DNA of 64,000 nt from JASHPR01 sp963844655. Lineage in GTDB: Bacteria > Actinomycetota > Actinomycetes > Streptosporangiales > Streptosporangiaceae. A program made the translations under genes and the position numbers. Positions within the stretch are counted from its first letter, which is position 1; each line of letters opens with the position of its first letter. Shown here piece after piece: positions 33,681 to 43,283 of this stretch. The DNA is taken from assembly GCA_963844655.1 (NCBI GenBank), contig CAWJPA010000007.1, forward strand, positions 1,612,001-1,676,000. Reading direction: 5' to 3'. The notes below the pieces were generated by a model. That model had not been told where the DNA came from, did not search any database, and worked only from the letters and a program-made list of their open reading frames with translations.

Positions 33681-34275
33681 GCGGCGACCCGCTCAGGCCC
33701 GCGCGGTCGTCGGCCACGATCGTCACGCCCGGTGGCGTGCCGAGCGCGGGCAGGGTCTGGAGCGCGGCGTCGTCCACATGGATGCGCGGCGGCTCAGGCG
33801 GGTCGGTCTCGAAGTAGGTGCCCGGGCCGTAGAGCTGGCCGTACCGGATCACCACCCCGCCCGCCTGCAGCACCGCGCGCTCGTGTTCCGCAGCGATCGC
33901 GCGGCGGTTCCCGGGCAGCTCCCAGGCGATGCTCTGCGCGATGACCCGCGCTGGCCCCGCGGCCGCGATGAGGTTGCGGGTGCCCTCGGTGCGCATGCGG
34001 TCATTGCGGTCACCGTACGCCGCGATCTCGGCCGCGTGGTCTGGCAGGTCCGTGAGCTGGTGGAACAGCACATCGGGGCGGAACGCGGCCACGGCCAGGG
34101 TGAGCGCGCCGCGGTCGAACACGTCGCAGACCACGGGTTGGGCGCCGAGCCCGCGCAGGCGGTCGGCCTGGTTTGGCGACCGCGTCATCCCCGCCACCGT
34201 GTGCCCGGCGGCCACCAGCAGCGGGACCAGGCGGATGCCGATGACTCCGCTCGCGCCCGCCAGGAAAATCCGCAC
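33673..34275 (-). CDS. Short NAD-dependent epimerase/dehydratase-like protein
   Basis: 200 residues from GTG 34275. Rossmann motif FLAGASGVIGIRL at the N-terminus and VIAQSIAWELPG near 115 match atypical extended SDRs; the YGPGTYFETD segment stands for the substrate loop. It lacks the last 80-100 residues of the usual 290-residue members, so it may be naturally short or truncated. The 3' end overlaps that of tmsB by 8 bases. Substrate not inferable. Confidence 0.78.
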   Translation of the reverse strand: MRIFLAGASGVIGIRLVPLLVAAGHTVAGMTRSPNQADRLRGLGAQPVVCDVFDRGALTLAVAAFRPDVLFHQLTDLPDHAAEIAAYGDRNDRMRTEGTRNLIAAAGPARVIAQSIAWELPGNRRAIAAEHERAVLQAGGVVIRYGQLYGPGTYFETDPPEPPRIHVDDAALQTLPALGTPPGVTIVADDRAGLSGSPLS

Positions 34276-34346
34276 GGCCCGACAGCCTAATGCCGGCCCG
34301 GCCGGCCCGCTCCCGGTGCCCGCGGGCCCGGGGCGCGGCCGTTGCG

Positions 34347-35702
34347 CTAGCTCCCGGGGCGGGGCCGGTAGCTGTCGGCGACCGTGAACGCCAGGTCGAG
34401 GGCCTGGCCGCGGTTGAGTCTGGGGTCGCACGCGGTCTCGTAGCGCTGGAACAGGTCGGCCGCGGCGATCTCGTGGCTGCCGCCCACGCACTCCGTGACG
34501 TTGTCGCCGGTGAACTCGATGTGGATGCCGCCGGGGTGGGTGCCGAGGGCCCGGTGCACCTCGAAGAAGCCCTGCACCTCCTCGATGACGTCATCGAACC
34601 GCCGGGTCTTGTGGCCGCTCGGCGCCTCGAAGGTGTTGCCGTGCATCGGGTCGCACACCCACGGGACCTCGATACCCTCCGCGATGACCGCCTTGATCAG
34701 CGGCGGCAGCACGTCCCTGACCCGGCCGGCGCCCATCCGGGTGATCAGCGTGAGCCGGCCCGGCTCCCCGTCCGGGTTCAGCCGGGCGATGAGCGCGAGC
34801 ACATCGGAGGGCGTGGCGCCCGGGCCGATCTTGACGCCCACCGGGTTGCGGATACCGCTCGCGAACTCGACGTGCGCCCCGCCGAGGTCGCGGGTGCGCT
34901 CGCCCACCCAGACGAAGTGCGCCGAGGTGTCGTAGGGCAGACCGGTTCGCGAGTCATTCCTGGTCAGAGCCTGCTCGTAGTCGAGCAGCAGGGCCTCGTG
35001 GCTGGAGTAGAACTCGACCGCGTGCAGTTCCTCCGGATCGGCCCCGCAGGCCCGCATGAAGGCCAGCGCCCGGTCGATCTCACCCGCGAGCCGCTCGTAC
35101 CGCTGGCCGGCCGGGCTCTCGCTGACGAAGTCCTGGTTCCAGGCGTGCACCTGGTGCAGGTCGGCGAAGCCGCCGGTGGCGAACGCCCGGCACAGATTCA
35201 GCGTCACCGCCGAGCAGTGGTAGGCGCGCAGCAGCCGGGAGGGGTCCGGGATGCGTGCCCCCGGGGTGAACTCGAACCCGTTGACCGCGTCGCCGCGGTA
35301 GGCGGGAAGCTCACGGCCGTTCCGCGTCTCGGCCGGCCGCGACCGCGGCTTGGCGAACTGGCCCGCCATCCGCCCGATCTTGATGATCGGCACGCTCGCG
35401 CCGTAGGTGAGCACGACCGCCATCTGCAGCAGCGTCTGCAGCTTGGCCCGGACCGCGTCGGCCGTGGCGCCCGCGAACGTCTCCGCGCAGTCGCCGCCCT
35501 GCAGCACGAACGCCTCGCCCCTGGCCACGGCGGCCAGTCGCTGCCGCAGCACGTCGCACTCCCCGGCGAAGACCAGCGGGGGCAGCCCGGCGAGCTCACC
35601 GGTCACGGCCTGCAGGCGGGTGAGATCCGGCCAGTCCGGCTGCTGCGCCGCGGGCAGGTCACGCCAGCCGCCGAGAGCGGGCGTGGGGACGGTTGCGGTC
35701 AT
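34347..35702 (-). CDS. aroG: Class II 3-deoxy-D-arabino-heptulosonate 7-phosphate synthase
   Basis: 451 residues. The enzyme condenses phosphoenolpyruvate and erythrose 4-phosphate, the first step of the shikimate pathway. Class II (plant-like) signatures: WRDLPAAQQPDWPD at the N-terminus, FVLQGGDCAETF (metal Cys), KIGRMAGQFAKPRSRP, HAVEFYSSHEALLLDYEQAL, VWVGERTRDLGGAHVEF and the metal-binding CDPMHGNTF. Start ATG 35702; no clean Shine-Dalgarno sequence. It is divergent from dxr across about 118 bases. Confidence 0.96.
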   Translation of the reverse strand: MTATVPTPALGGWRDLPAAQQPDWPDLTRLQAVTGELAGLPPLVFAGECDVLRQRLAAVARGEAFVLQGGDCAETFAGATADAVRAKLQTLLQMAVVLTYGASVPIIKIGRMAGQFAKPRSRPAETRNGRELPAYRGDAVNGFEFTPGARIPDPSRLLRAYHCSAVTLNLCRAFATGGFADLHQVHAWNQDFVSESPAGQRYERLAGEIDRALAFMRACGADPEELHAVEFYSSHEALLLDYEQALTRNDSRTGLPYDTSAHFVWVGERTRDLGGAHVEFASGIRNPVGVKIGPGATPSDVLALIARLNPDGEPGRLTLITRMGAGRVRDVLPPLIKAVIAEGIEVPWVCDPMHGNTFEAPSGHKTRRFDDVIEEVQGFFEVHRALGTHPGGIHIEFTGDNVTECVGGSHEIAAADLFQRYETACDPRLNRGQALDLAFTVADSYRPRPGS

Positions 35703-35820
35703 GGCCGGGCGGGGGGAGGGGTCACGATGACACGGTACGCGCCGCCCGCCGCACCCGTGACCAGGGTGCGGAGGCCGCCTCGGCCTAGGGGGCGGGCGGC
35801 CCGTAGGGGACAATGCCGGA

Positions 35821-37068
35821 GTGGAGGCTACGCACTCGCCCCAGCGCGACGTCGTGCTGCTCGGCTCGACCGGGTCGATCGGCACCCAGGCGGCGGACAT
35901 CATCCGCCGCAATCCAGGACGATTCAGGGTCAAGGGTCTCGCGGCGGGGGGCGGCAACCCGGCCCTGCTGGCCAGCCAGGCGCTGGAGTTCGGCGCCGAG
36001 GTCGTCGCGGTGGCCAGCGAGTCCCGGATCGAGGACGTACGCGAGGCCCTGCAGGCCGAGGCCGCGCGGGCCGTACCCGGCCCCACCCGGCGGCTGCCGA
36101 AGATCCTGGCCGGGGCGGACGCGGTGGCCGAGGTGGCGGCCTGGCCGGCCGACGTGGTCCTGAACGGGGTCACCGGGGCGGTGGGGCTGGCGGCCACGCT
36201 CGCCGCCATCGACGCCGGCCGCGTGCTGGCCCTGGCCAACAAGGAGTCGCTGATCATGGGCGGGCAGCTGGTCGCCGGGCGCGCGGCGCCGGGCCAGATC
36301 GTCCCCGTCGACTCCGAGCACTCGGCGCTCGCCCAGTGCCTGCGCGGCGGCCGCGCCGAGGAGGTGCGGAAGCTGGTGGTCACCGCGAGCGGCGGGCCGT
36401 TCCTGCACCGCAGCCGAGACGAGCTCGCCGACGTCACGCCCGAGCAGGCGCTGGCCCACCCGACGTGGAACATGGGCCCGGTGATCACGGTGAACTCCGC
36501 CACGCTGGTGAACAAGGGCCTGGAGCTGATCGAAGCGCACCTGCTGTTCGGGATCGGGTTCGAGGCCATCGAGGTGGTGGTGCACCGCCAGTCGGTGATC
36601 CACTCCATGGTCGAGTTCACCGACGGCTCGACGATCGCCCAGGCCAGCCCGCCGGACATGCGGATCCCGATCGCGCTGGCCCTGGCCTGGCCGGACCGGG
36701 TGCCTGACGCGGCCAGCCCGGTGGACTGGACCACCGCGCACACCTGGACGTTCGAGCCGCTGGACGAGGCGGCATTCCCGGCGGTGGGGCTCGCGCGCGA
36801 GGCGGGCATCGCCGGCGGCACCGCCCCGGCCGTGTACAACGCCGCCAACGAGGTGTGCGTGGAGGCGTTCCTGGGCGGCCGGCTCCGCTTTGCCGGGATC
36901 ACCGATACCGTAGCCCGGGTAGTCTCTGAGCATCATGGCTGTGGCCGGGCCGTCGTGACCATCGACGACGTGCTCGCGGCCGACAGCTGGGCGCGGGAGC
37001 GAGCACGTCAGCTGACCGGCACCCTCGAACGGGACGGGCACGCCGGGGAGGGAGAGACGACGAGATGA
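35821..37068 (+). CDS. dxr: 1-deoxy-D-xylulose 5-phosphate reductoisomerase
   Basis: 415 residues from GTG 35821. It converts DXP to MEP with NADPH in isoprenoid synthesis. The NADPH motif LLGSTGSIGTQ is at 14-23, ALANKESLIMGG near 138, metal and substrate binding PVDSEHSA near 161 and ASGGPF near 190. The stop overlaps the next gene (ATGA). This dxr-rip1-ispG order is conserved across Actinobacteria, including Mycobacterium. Confidence 0.97.
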   Translation: MEATHSPQRDVVLLGSTGSIGTQAADIIRRNPGRFRVKGLAAGGGNPALLASQALEFGAEVVAVASESRIEDVREALQAEAARAVPGPTRRLPKILAGADAVAEVAAWPADVVLNGVTGAVGLAATLAAIDAGRVLALANKESLIMGGQLVAGRAAPGQIVPVDSEHSALAQCLRGGRAEEVRKLVVTASGGPFLHRSRDELADVTPEQALAHPTWNMGPVITVNSATLVNKGLELIEAHLLFGIGFEAIEVVVHRQSVIHSMVEFTDGSTIAQASPPDMRIPIALALAWPDRVPDAASPVDWTTAHTWTFEPLDEAAFPAVGLAREAGIAGGTAPAVYNAANEVCVEAFLGGRLRFAGITDTVARVVSEHHGCGRAVVTIDDVLAADSWARERARQLTGTLERDGHAGEGETTR

Positions 37069-38261
37069 GCTTCCTGCTCGGCGTTGTCATCTTCGTGGTC
37101 GCCGTCCTCATCTCGGTGATCCTGCATGAGGCTGGGCACTTCCTGACCGCCAAGCGGTTCGGCATGAAGGCCACCCAGTTCTTCATCGGGTTCGGCGCGA
37201 CGCTGTGGTCGACGCAGCGGGGGGAGACCGAGTACGGGATCAAGGCGCTGCCGTTCGGCGCGTTCGTCCGGATCACGGGCATGACCACGTTCGACGAGGT
37301 CGACCCGGCCGACGAGCCCCGCGCGATGCGCAACAAGCCGCGCTGGCAGCGGGCGGTCGTCATGGTCGCGGGCTCGTTCATGCACTTCGCGCTCGCGTTC
37401 GTGCTGCTGATCATCCTCGCGCTCGGGATCGGCCTGGCGAACAGCAACACCACGACCATCGGCTCGGTGGCCAGCTGCGTGCCGGCCAGCGCCAAGGCCC
37501 TCGCCCAGAGCTCGTGCAAGAACAGCCAGGGCAGCGCCCCGGCCAAGACGGCCGGGATCAAGGCCAACGACAAGATCATCGCGATCGCCGGTAAGTCGCC
37601 GAGCAACTGGGCCAGTCTGGGCACGGTCATCCGCGCGCAGCCCGCGGGCAAGCCGGTCCCCATCACCGTGCTGCGCAACGGCAAGGTGCTGCACCTGACC
37701 GTGATCCCGGCCAGCGTCCCCGGCCGCCACGGGTCCTACCTCGGCGTCGATGAGGCCCTGGTGTTCGAGCGGGCCAGCCCGCTCCGCGCGGTGACGTTCG
37801 CGGGCTCCGCGTTCGGCCAGGTCCTGGTCGGATCGGCGCAGGCGGTCGCCAAGCTGCCCGCGGCCCTGCCCGACCTGTTCGCCAAGGACCGGTCGAAGAC
37901 CCCGGCGGGCAACGTGAGCAGCGTGGTCGGCGTCGCGGACATCGCGGGGCAGGCGGTCTCGGCCGGCGGCGGATGGAAGATCATCGTCTCGGACCTGCTG
38001 CTGATCATCATCTCGCTGAATATCTTCATCGGCGCGTTCAACCTGCTGCCGCTGCTGCCGCTGGACGGCGGCCACCTCGCGGTCATCTTCTACGAGTCGG
38101 TCCGGGCCTGGTTTGCCCGGCTGCGCGGCAAGCCGGACCCGGGCCTGGCCGACCTGCAGAAGCTGGTCCCGGTCAGCGTCGGCGTGTTCGCGCTGCTGAT
38201 CGGGCTGGGCGTGCTACTGATGGCGGCGGACATCTTCAACCCGGTTCACCTTGTCCAATGA
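37065..38261 (+). CDS. rip1: Site-2 intramembrane zinc metalloprotease, Rip1/RseP-like
   Basis: 398 residues, M50 family. The zinc motif HEAGH is at residues 21-25 in the first membrane helix, the third ligand is in LPLLPLDGGHLAV with Asp about 334. A single PDZ domain lies between (AGIKANDKIIAIAGKSPSNW). It cleaves anti-sigma factors or other membrane proteins inside the bilayer. It is coupled to dxr by a 4-base overlap and followed by ispG after 30 bases, so all three are likely in one transcript. Confidence 0.94.
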   Translation: MSFLLGVVIFVVAVLISVILHEAGHFLTAKRFGMKATQFFIGFGATLWSTQRGETEYGIKALPFGAFVRITGMTTFDEVDPADEPRAMRNKPRWQRAVVMVAGSFMHFALAFVLLIILALGIGLANSNTTTIGSVASCVPASAKALAQSSCKNSQGSAPAKTAGIKANDKIIAIAGKSPSNWASLGTVIRAQPAGKPVPITVLRNGKVLHLTVIPASVPGRHGSYLGVDEALVFERASPLRAVTFAGSAFGQVLVGSAQAVAKLPAALPDLFAKDRSKTPAGNVSSVVGVADIAGQAVSAGGGWKIIVSDLLLIIISLNIFIGAFNLLPLLPLDGGHLAVIFYESVRAWFARLRGKPDPGLADLQKLVPVSVGVFALLIGLGVLLMAADIFNPVHLVQ

Positions 38262-38291
38262 TGCGATTTCCTCCAGTGAGGCGAGTGCGTT

Positions 38292-39428
38292 ATGACTGTT
38301 GATCTCGGCCTGCCCGACGTGCCGCCGGAGCCGCTGGCACCGCGCAGGAAGTCCCGCCAGATCATCGTCGGCCAGGGAAAGCACGCGGTCCCGGTCGGCG
38401 GCGGCGCACCCGTGTCGGTGCAGTCGATGACCACCACGGTGACCGCCGACGTAGACAGCACGCTGCAGCAGATCGCGGAGCTCACGGCCGCGGGCTGCGA
38501 GATCGTCCGGGTGGCGGTCCCGTCGCAGGACGACGCCGACGCGCTGCCGGAGATCGCCCGCAAGTCGCAGATCCCGGTGATCGCCGACATCCACTTCCAG
38601 CCCAAGTACGTGTTCGCCGCGATCGACGCCGGCTGCGCGGCGGTCCGGGTCAACCCGGGCAATATCAAGACGTTCGACGACAAGGTCGGCGCGATCGCCA
38701 AGGCCGCGTCGGCCGCGGGCGTGCCGATCAGGATCGGCGTCAACGCCGGCTCGCTGGACAAGCGGCTGATGGCCAAGTACGGCAAGGCCACGCCCGAAGC
38801 ACTGACCGAGTCCGCGCTGTGGGAGTGCTCGCTGTTCGAGGAGCACGGCTTCACCGACATCAAGATCTCGGTGAAGCACCACGACCCGGTCGTCATGATC
38901 AACGCCTACCGGCAGCTCGCTGAGCGGTGCGAGTACCCCCTGCACCTGGGGGTCACCGAGGCGGGACCGGCCTTTCAGGGGACCGTGAAATCGGCCGTGG
39001 CGTTCGGGGCCCTGCTGGCCGAGGGAATCGGCGACACGATCCGCGTTTCGCTGTCCGCGCCACCGGTGGAAGAGGTCAAGGTCGGCATCGCGATTCTGGA
39101 GTCGCTCGGCCTGCGCCAGCGGGGCCTGGAGATCGTGTCCTGCCCATCCTGTGGCCGGGCCCAGGTGGATGTGTACAAGCTGGCCGACCAGGTGACGGCG
39201 GCCCTGGATGGCATGGACGTGCCGCTGCGGGTCGCGGTGATGGGCTGCGTGGTCAACGGGCCGGGCGAGGCGCGCGAGGCCGACCTGGGCGTGGCCTCTG
39301 GCAACGGCAAGGGCCAGATCTTCGTGCGCGGCGAGGTTATCAAGACCGTCCCCGAGTCGCAGATCGTGGAGACGCTGATCGAGGAGGCGATGAAGCTCGC
39401 CGCGACCATGGAGCCGGCTGAGAGCTGA
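38292..39428 (+). CDS. ispG: 4-hydroxy-3-methylbut-2-en-1-yl diphosphate synthase
   Basis: 378 residues. It converts MEcPP to HMBPP in the MEP pathway using a [4Fe-4S] cluster. Cluster ligands are visible as Cys284 and Cys287 (SCPSCGR), Cys319 (GCVVNGPGE) and Glu326. The N-terminal TIM barrel has SVQSMTTTVTADVD and IPVIADIHFQPKY, typical of the actinobacterial short form without the middle insertion. ATG at 38292. Confidence 0.97.
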   Translation: MTVDLGLPDVPPEPLAPRRKSRQIIVGQGKHAVPVGGGAPVSVQSMTTTVTADVDSTLQQIAELTAAGCEIVRVAVPSQDDADALPEIARKSQIPVIADIHFQPKYVFAAIDAGCAAVRVNPGNIKTFDDKVGAIAKAASAAGVPIRIGVNAGSLDKRLMAKYGKATPEALTESALWECSLFEEHGFTDIKISVKHHDPVVMINAYRQLAERCEYPLHLGVTEAGPAFQGTVKSAVAFGALLAEGIGDTIRVSLSAPPVEEVKVGIAILESLGLRQRGLEIVSCPSCGRAQVDVYKLADQVTAALDGMDVPLRVAVMGCVVNGPGEAREADLGVASGNGKGQIFVRGEVIKTVPESQIVETLIEEAMKLAATMEPAES

Positions 39429-39474
39429 TCCAGGACCGTCCGGGTACTCCGCCGCATCGGGCAGGATGGGGCCC

Positions 39475-41043
39475 ATGAAACACCTGCTGCCCGCCACCGT
39501 GGCCGCGGTGGCCGTCGCGCTCGCGGGGGGACTGGCGGGGTGCTCCGCCGGATCGAGCCCGGCCTCGACGGCCGCGCCCGCGGGTTCGTCCGGGTCGGTG
39601 TCGTCCGGGTCGGCGTCGGTCGCGTCACTGAGCTGGCACTCCTGCACCGAGCAGGGGGCCTCGCTGCAGTGCGCGAGCCTGAAGGTCCCGCTCGACTACT
39701 CCCACCCGGGCGGCAGGAAGATCACGCTGGCGCTGTCCCGGGTGCCCGCCACCGCCCCGCCGGACAAGCGCCAGGGCATCCTGCTGGTCAACCCGGGCGG
39801 GCCGGGCGGCTCCGGTCTCAACCTGGCCGCGTTCGTGGCCGACGGTCTGGACCCGAGCGTCGCGGCCGAGTACGACATCATCGGCTTCGACACCCGGGGG
39901 GTCGGGTCCTCGGTGCCGTCGATGCACTGTGACCCGTCCTTCTTCGCCACGGCCCGGCCCAATTACATCCCGGCCACGGCCGCCGACGAGCAGATCATGG
40001 AGAACCGGGCGAAGGCGTACGCGGCGGATTGCGAGAAGAAGTACGGCTGGCTGCTGCCGTTCATGACCACCGCGGACATCGCCAGGGACATGGACTCGGT
40101 GCGGGCGGCCATGGGGCAGCAGAAGCTCAGCTACTTCGGCTACTCCTACGGGACCTACATCGGGCAGGTGTACGCCACGCTGTTCCCGCACCGCGTGGAC
40201 CACATGGTGCTGGACAGCACCGTCGGCCCGGGCGGGGTGTGGTGGGCCGACAACCTGGACCAGGACTACGCATTCCAGGGGAGGATCCAGGCTTTTTTTG
40301 CCTGGGTGGCCAAGTACGCCAGCGTCTACCACCTCGGGTCCACCGCCAGGCAGGTGAGCCAGAACTGGTACCGGGCGCGCGCGCAACTGGAGGCGCACCC
40401 GGTACCCGGCCCGTCCGGCCGCCCCCTGATCGGCCCGGACGAGTGGGACGACACGTTCCTGATCGGCGGGTACGACAACGGGTACTGGCCCGGCCTCGCC
40501 TCGGCGTTCGCCGCCTACGCCCGCGGGGGCGCGACCAGCGAGCTGGTCGCGCAGTACCAGCAGGAGGGGGTCCAGAACGAGAACGAGTTCGCCGTCTACA
40601 ACGCGGTGGAGTGCAGCGACGTGAACTGGCCCCGCAGCTGGGCCACGTGGGACTCGGCGACCAGGAAGGTCTACAAGACCGCGCCGTTCGAGGCCTGGGA
40701 CAACACGTGGTTCAACGCGTCCTGCGCGTTCTGGCCGGTCAAGGGGCCGGCGAAGCCGATGCAGATCAAGGGCGCCGGGCTGCCAGGGATCCTGATGCTG
40801 CAGGGCACCCTGGACGCCGCGACCCCCTACTCCGGCGCGCTGGCGGCGCACCGGCTGCTGCCCAGCTCCCGGATGGTCGTGGTCAAGGGCGGCGGCAACC
40901 ACGGCCAGTCGCTCGCCGACCCGCCCAACACCTGCGTGAACGGCTACCTGAACCGGTATCTGGCCACCGGCGCGCTGCCGCAGCACCCGGGCCCGGTCAG
41001 CGCGACCTGCCCGTCACTGCCCGATCCCACCCCCCAGGGTTAA
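39475..41043 (+). CDS. TAP-type alpha/beta hydrolase lipoprotein (tripeptidyl aminopeptidase-like)
   Basis: 522 residues from ATG 39475; an ATG nine bases upstream is possible. Signal peptide with lipobox LAGC gives lipidated Cys23. The catalytic triad is visible: nucleophile Ser224 in FGYSYGTYIGQ, Asp447 in GTLDAATPY and His476 in GGNHGQSL. The oxyanion motif VNPGGPGGSG precedes. The TAP_C-like end matches secreted Streptomyces tripeptidyl aminopeptidases (SlpD/E type). A run of seven T at 40293-40299 lies inside the gene but keeps frame. Confidence 0.92.
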   Translation: MKHLLPATVAAVAVALAGGLAGCSAGSSPASTAAPAGSSGSVSSGSASVASLSWHSCTEQGASLQCASLKVPLDYSHPGGRKITLALSRVPATAPPDKRQGILLVNPGGPGGSGLNLAAFVADGLDPSVAAEYDIIGFDTRGVGSSVPSMHCDPSFFATARPNYIPATAADEQIMENRAKAYAADCEKKYGWLLPFMTTADIARDMDSVRAAMGQQKLSYFGYSYGTYIGQVYATLFPHRVDHMVLDSTVGPGGVWWADNLDQDYAFQGRIQAFFAWVAKYASVYHLGSTARQVSQNWYRARAQLEAHPVPGPSGRPLIGPDEWDDTFLIGGYDNGYWPGLASAFAAYARGGATSELVAQYQQEGVQNENEFAVYNAVECSDVNWPRSWATWDSATRKVYKTAPFEAWDNTWFNASCAFWPVKGPAKPMQIKGAGLPGILMLQGTLDAATPYSGALAAHRLLPSSRMVVVKGGGNHGQSLADPPNTCVNGYLNRYLATGALPQHPGPVSATCPSLPDPTPQG

Positions 41044-41081
41044 GGGGAGTTGCCCCGGAGGACAGCACGGCGAAGCCGGGT

Positions 41082-41153
41082 TAGCCGCGACGGCCGGCCG
41101 GAGGTCGGCCCGAGCGGATGACCCGCGGGGGGTCTTGGGGGGTCGTCCCCCCA
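41082..41153 (-). repeat. Dispersed palindromic repeat, copy R4 (inverted)
   Basis: Minus-strand copy. Read on the minus strand it gives G6-ACGA-C6, then AAGACCCCCCGCG, CATCCGCTCGGGCC and the CTCCGGCCGGCC core. It occupies the gap between the TAP hydrolase stop and the next GNAT start and may serve as a hairpin terminator for the upstream gene. Unlike R3 and R5 it holds stop codons on the plus strand. Confidence 0.8.
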
Positions 41154-41180
41154 GGGCAGCACAGCCGTTACGCTGGGAAC

Positions 41181-42038
41181 GTGCTACGCACCAGGGCATG
41201 GCGGTCGTCGTCGCTGCGCCTGCTGAATGATCGCGATCTGGACGAGGTGCTCGGCATCTGCGATCGCGACGCGATCACGAACGTCTTTGTCGGGTCGCGG
41301 GTCCACGCGGCCGGTGTCGATCCGGGCCGGCTCGGCGCCCAGATGTGGGGATACCTCGAGTCCGGCCGCATGACGTCGCTGTGCTATTCGGGCGCGAACC
41401 TGGTGCCGGTGGCCGCGACCTCGGCCGCCGTGGCCGCCTTCGCCGAGCGCGCCCGGCTGCAGGGCCGCCGCTGCTCGTCGATCGTCGGGCCCGCGGATGC
41501 CGTTCAGGAACTTTGGGGGCTGCTCGCGCCGTACTGGGGCCGGCCTCGTGAAGTCAGGCCGGTGCAGCCGGTCATGGCGATCTCCGATGACCCGCTGGTG
41601 CCGCCCGACCCGCTGGTGCGCAAGGTCCGCCTGGACGAGCTGGACACGCTGCTGCCCGCGTCCGTCGCCATGTTCACCGAGGAGGTCGGGGTGTCCCCGG
41701 TGGGCCCGGACGGGGGAGCGGCATACCGGGCCCGGGTGGCGGAGCTGATCCGGGCGGGCCGGTCGTTCGCCAGGATCGAGGACGGGCAGGTGGTCTTCAA
41801 GGCCGAGATCGGGGCGGTGACCCCGCTGGCCTGCCAGGTTCAGGGCGTGTGGGTCCCGCCTGAGCTGCGCGGACGCGGGCATGCCACGCGCGGGATGGCG
41901 ACCGTGGCGGCCGAGGCGATGCGCGCCGTCGCGCCGGTGGTGTCCCTGTACGTCAACGACTTCAACACCCCGGCCCGGGCGGCCTACCGGAGGGTCGGGT
42001 TCACCGAGGCGGGCACGTTCATGTCCGTGCTGTTCTGA
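41181..42038 (+). CDS. DUF4081-GNAT acetyltransferase
   Basis: 285 residues from GTG 41181; the in-frame extension upstream is repeat R4 and is left out. The N-terminal half is the DUF4081 module (LNDRDLDEVLGICDRDAITN) and the C-terminal half a GNAT domain with VQGVWVPPELRGRGHATRGM, the acetyl-CoA loop, and LYVNDFNTPARAAYRRVGF. A homologue of this two-domain GNAT follows ispG in many actinobacteria including Mycobacterium tuberculosis (Rv2867c region), which supports the assignment. Acceptor unknown. Confidence 0.92.
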   Translation: MLRTRAWRSSSLRLLNDRDLDEVLGICDRDAITNVFVGSRVHAAGVDPGRLGAQMWGYLESGRMTSLCYSGANLVPVAATSAAVAAFAERARLQGRRCSSIVGPADAVQELWGLLAPYWGRPREVRPVQPVMAISDDPLVPPDPLVRKVRLDELDTLLPASVAMFTEEVGVSPVGPDGGAAYRARVAELIRAGRSFARIEDGQVVFKAEIGAVTPLACQVQGVWVPPELRGRGHATRGMATVAAEAMRAVAPVVSLYVNDFNTPARAAYRRVGFTEAGTFMSVLF

Positions 42039-42088
42039 CCGGGAGCGGTGATGCCCGGGTGAGTTGCCACAGCTCCCAGACGCCTGTC

Positions 42089-42114
42089 GGGCCCGCCGCA
42101 GGTGCGGCGGGCCC
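42089..42114 (+). terminator. GC-rich hairpin after the DUF4081-GNAT gene
   Basis: Perfect 11-bp stem GGGCCCGCCGC/GCGGCGGGCCC with loop AGGT, about 50 bases behind the stop codon. It lacks a T-tract, as is common in actinobacteria, and probably ends the dxr-ispG-GNAT transcription unit. Confidence 0.65.
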
Positions 42115-42235
42115 GCCCCCCTGCCACCGGCTTGCCACCTTAGTTCGGGGGCATGCTCGCAAGGTAACCGCTAAATGTCGCAGTAAGTGCGCAGTGTCGG
42201 GTATGGGCCTGCGCCAGGGTGAGGGCTGAGAACTC

Positions 42236-43198
42236 TTGAGCGACGCCGTACCGGACGCAGGGCGCCGTGCCGCAGCCAGCTATCTGCTGGAGCTGCTGCA
42301 GCGGCCCGGCGGATACCGGCGGCTCTGGGAGCAGTACGTGGTCCGGGCGCGGCGCGGCGGCATCACCCAGCTGGCCGTCGCGGAGGTGCTGGCCCGCCAC
42401 CTCTGGAGCTACCCGCGGGGGCACGGCGACGCCGACGTGCTGCCGCATCAGCTCAAGGACACGGTCTCCCGGGCGCTGACCGGCAAGCTGCTCAGCCGGT
42501 CGACGCTGGCGCTGTTCATCGACGCGTTCGGGATACCCGACGCCGAGGCCGGCCGGCTCTGGCAGCTGTGGGAGGGCTCGGGCTCGGTCAGCGTCCTGTC
42601 CGGCCCGCGGGCGGTGACGCCGCGAACCGAGGAAGAGCTGCGCGCGGTCCTGGGCCCGCGCCGTCACCAGACGCTGTCCTTGCATGATCACGTCCACGTG
42701 GGCGCGGACGGCCTGCTGGCCCGGGCCCGTACCCTGCAGGTCCTCGAGGCCACGGCGGACGGTTTAGACCGCATCCCGTACTTGTACGACACGAAGGCCC
42801 TGACGCTCGAGGTGGGGCAGGGCTGCACGGAGCTGAGCGGCGATCTCTACCAGGTCAGCGACGATCTGTTCGTCACCTACATCACGCTGGCCAAGACGCT
42901 GGACATCGGCGAGACCATCACGCTGGAGTACTGGACCACATTCCAGTACCCGGGGGACCCGGCCGACCAGCACGAGCGCGAGTACCGGCGCGCGGTTATG
43001 GGGCGGCTGGAGAACTTCGACATGCGCGTGGAGTTCCACCCCGGCCGGCTGCCGTCCGGGGTCTGGTGGGCCAGCTGGGACGGGGTCGACGGGGAGATCC
43101 TCGAGCAGGAGGCCGTCGGCCTGGACCGCCAGCACTCGGCGCACCGGTACCTGAGGTTCATCGAGAAGACAGTGGCCGGCTTCTACTGGCGCTGGTAG
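42236..43198 (+). CDS. Putative HTH-containing protein of unknown function
   Basis: 320 residues from TTG 42236 (GAGGG upstream at 10 bases). The first 100 residues look like a helical DNA-binding module: ITQLAVAEVLARHLW, LPHQLKDTVSRALTGKLLSR and STLALFIDAFGIPDAEAGRL, the last resembling the recognition region of XRE-like proteins. The C-terminal half is beta-rich (TLEYWTTFQYPGDPADQHE, VEFHPGRLPSGVWWASWDG). I do not recognise the family. It precedes helR with 85 bases between, transcribed in the same direction. Confidence 0.7.
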   Translation: MSDAVPDAGRRAAASYLLELLQRPGGYRRLWEQYVVRARRGGITQLAVAEVLARHLWSYPRGHGDADVLPHQLKDTVSRALTGKLLSRSTLALFIDAFGIPDAEAGRLWQLWEGSGSVSVLSGPRAVTPRTEEELRAVLGPRRHQTLSLHDHVHVGADGLLARARTLQVLEATADGLDRIPYLYDTKALTLEVGQGCTELSGDLYQVSDDLFVTYITLAKTLDIGETITLEYWTTFQYPGDPADQHEREYRRAVMGRLENFDMRVEFHPGRLPSGVWWASWDGVDGEILEQEAVGLDRQHSAHRYLRFIEKTVAGFYWRW

Positions 43199-43283
43199 CC
43201 GCGAATAACCAGATGACGGGCCGGGACCGGCGGTGCTACGCTCATCGGCCTTTGTGGCATTTGCCGACCTGACGAGGTGAGTC

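Noticed and set aside
40293..40299. Run of seven T as a possible slippage site or phase-variable tract
   Set aside because: The alpha/beta hydrolase frame continues normally through it with all triad residues downstream; no alternative frame is used.
42236..43198. Considered an XRE regulator of the helR gene
   Set aside because: The helical part is only loosely HTH-like and no DNA-binding family can be named, so a regulatory link was not asserted.
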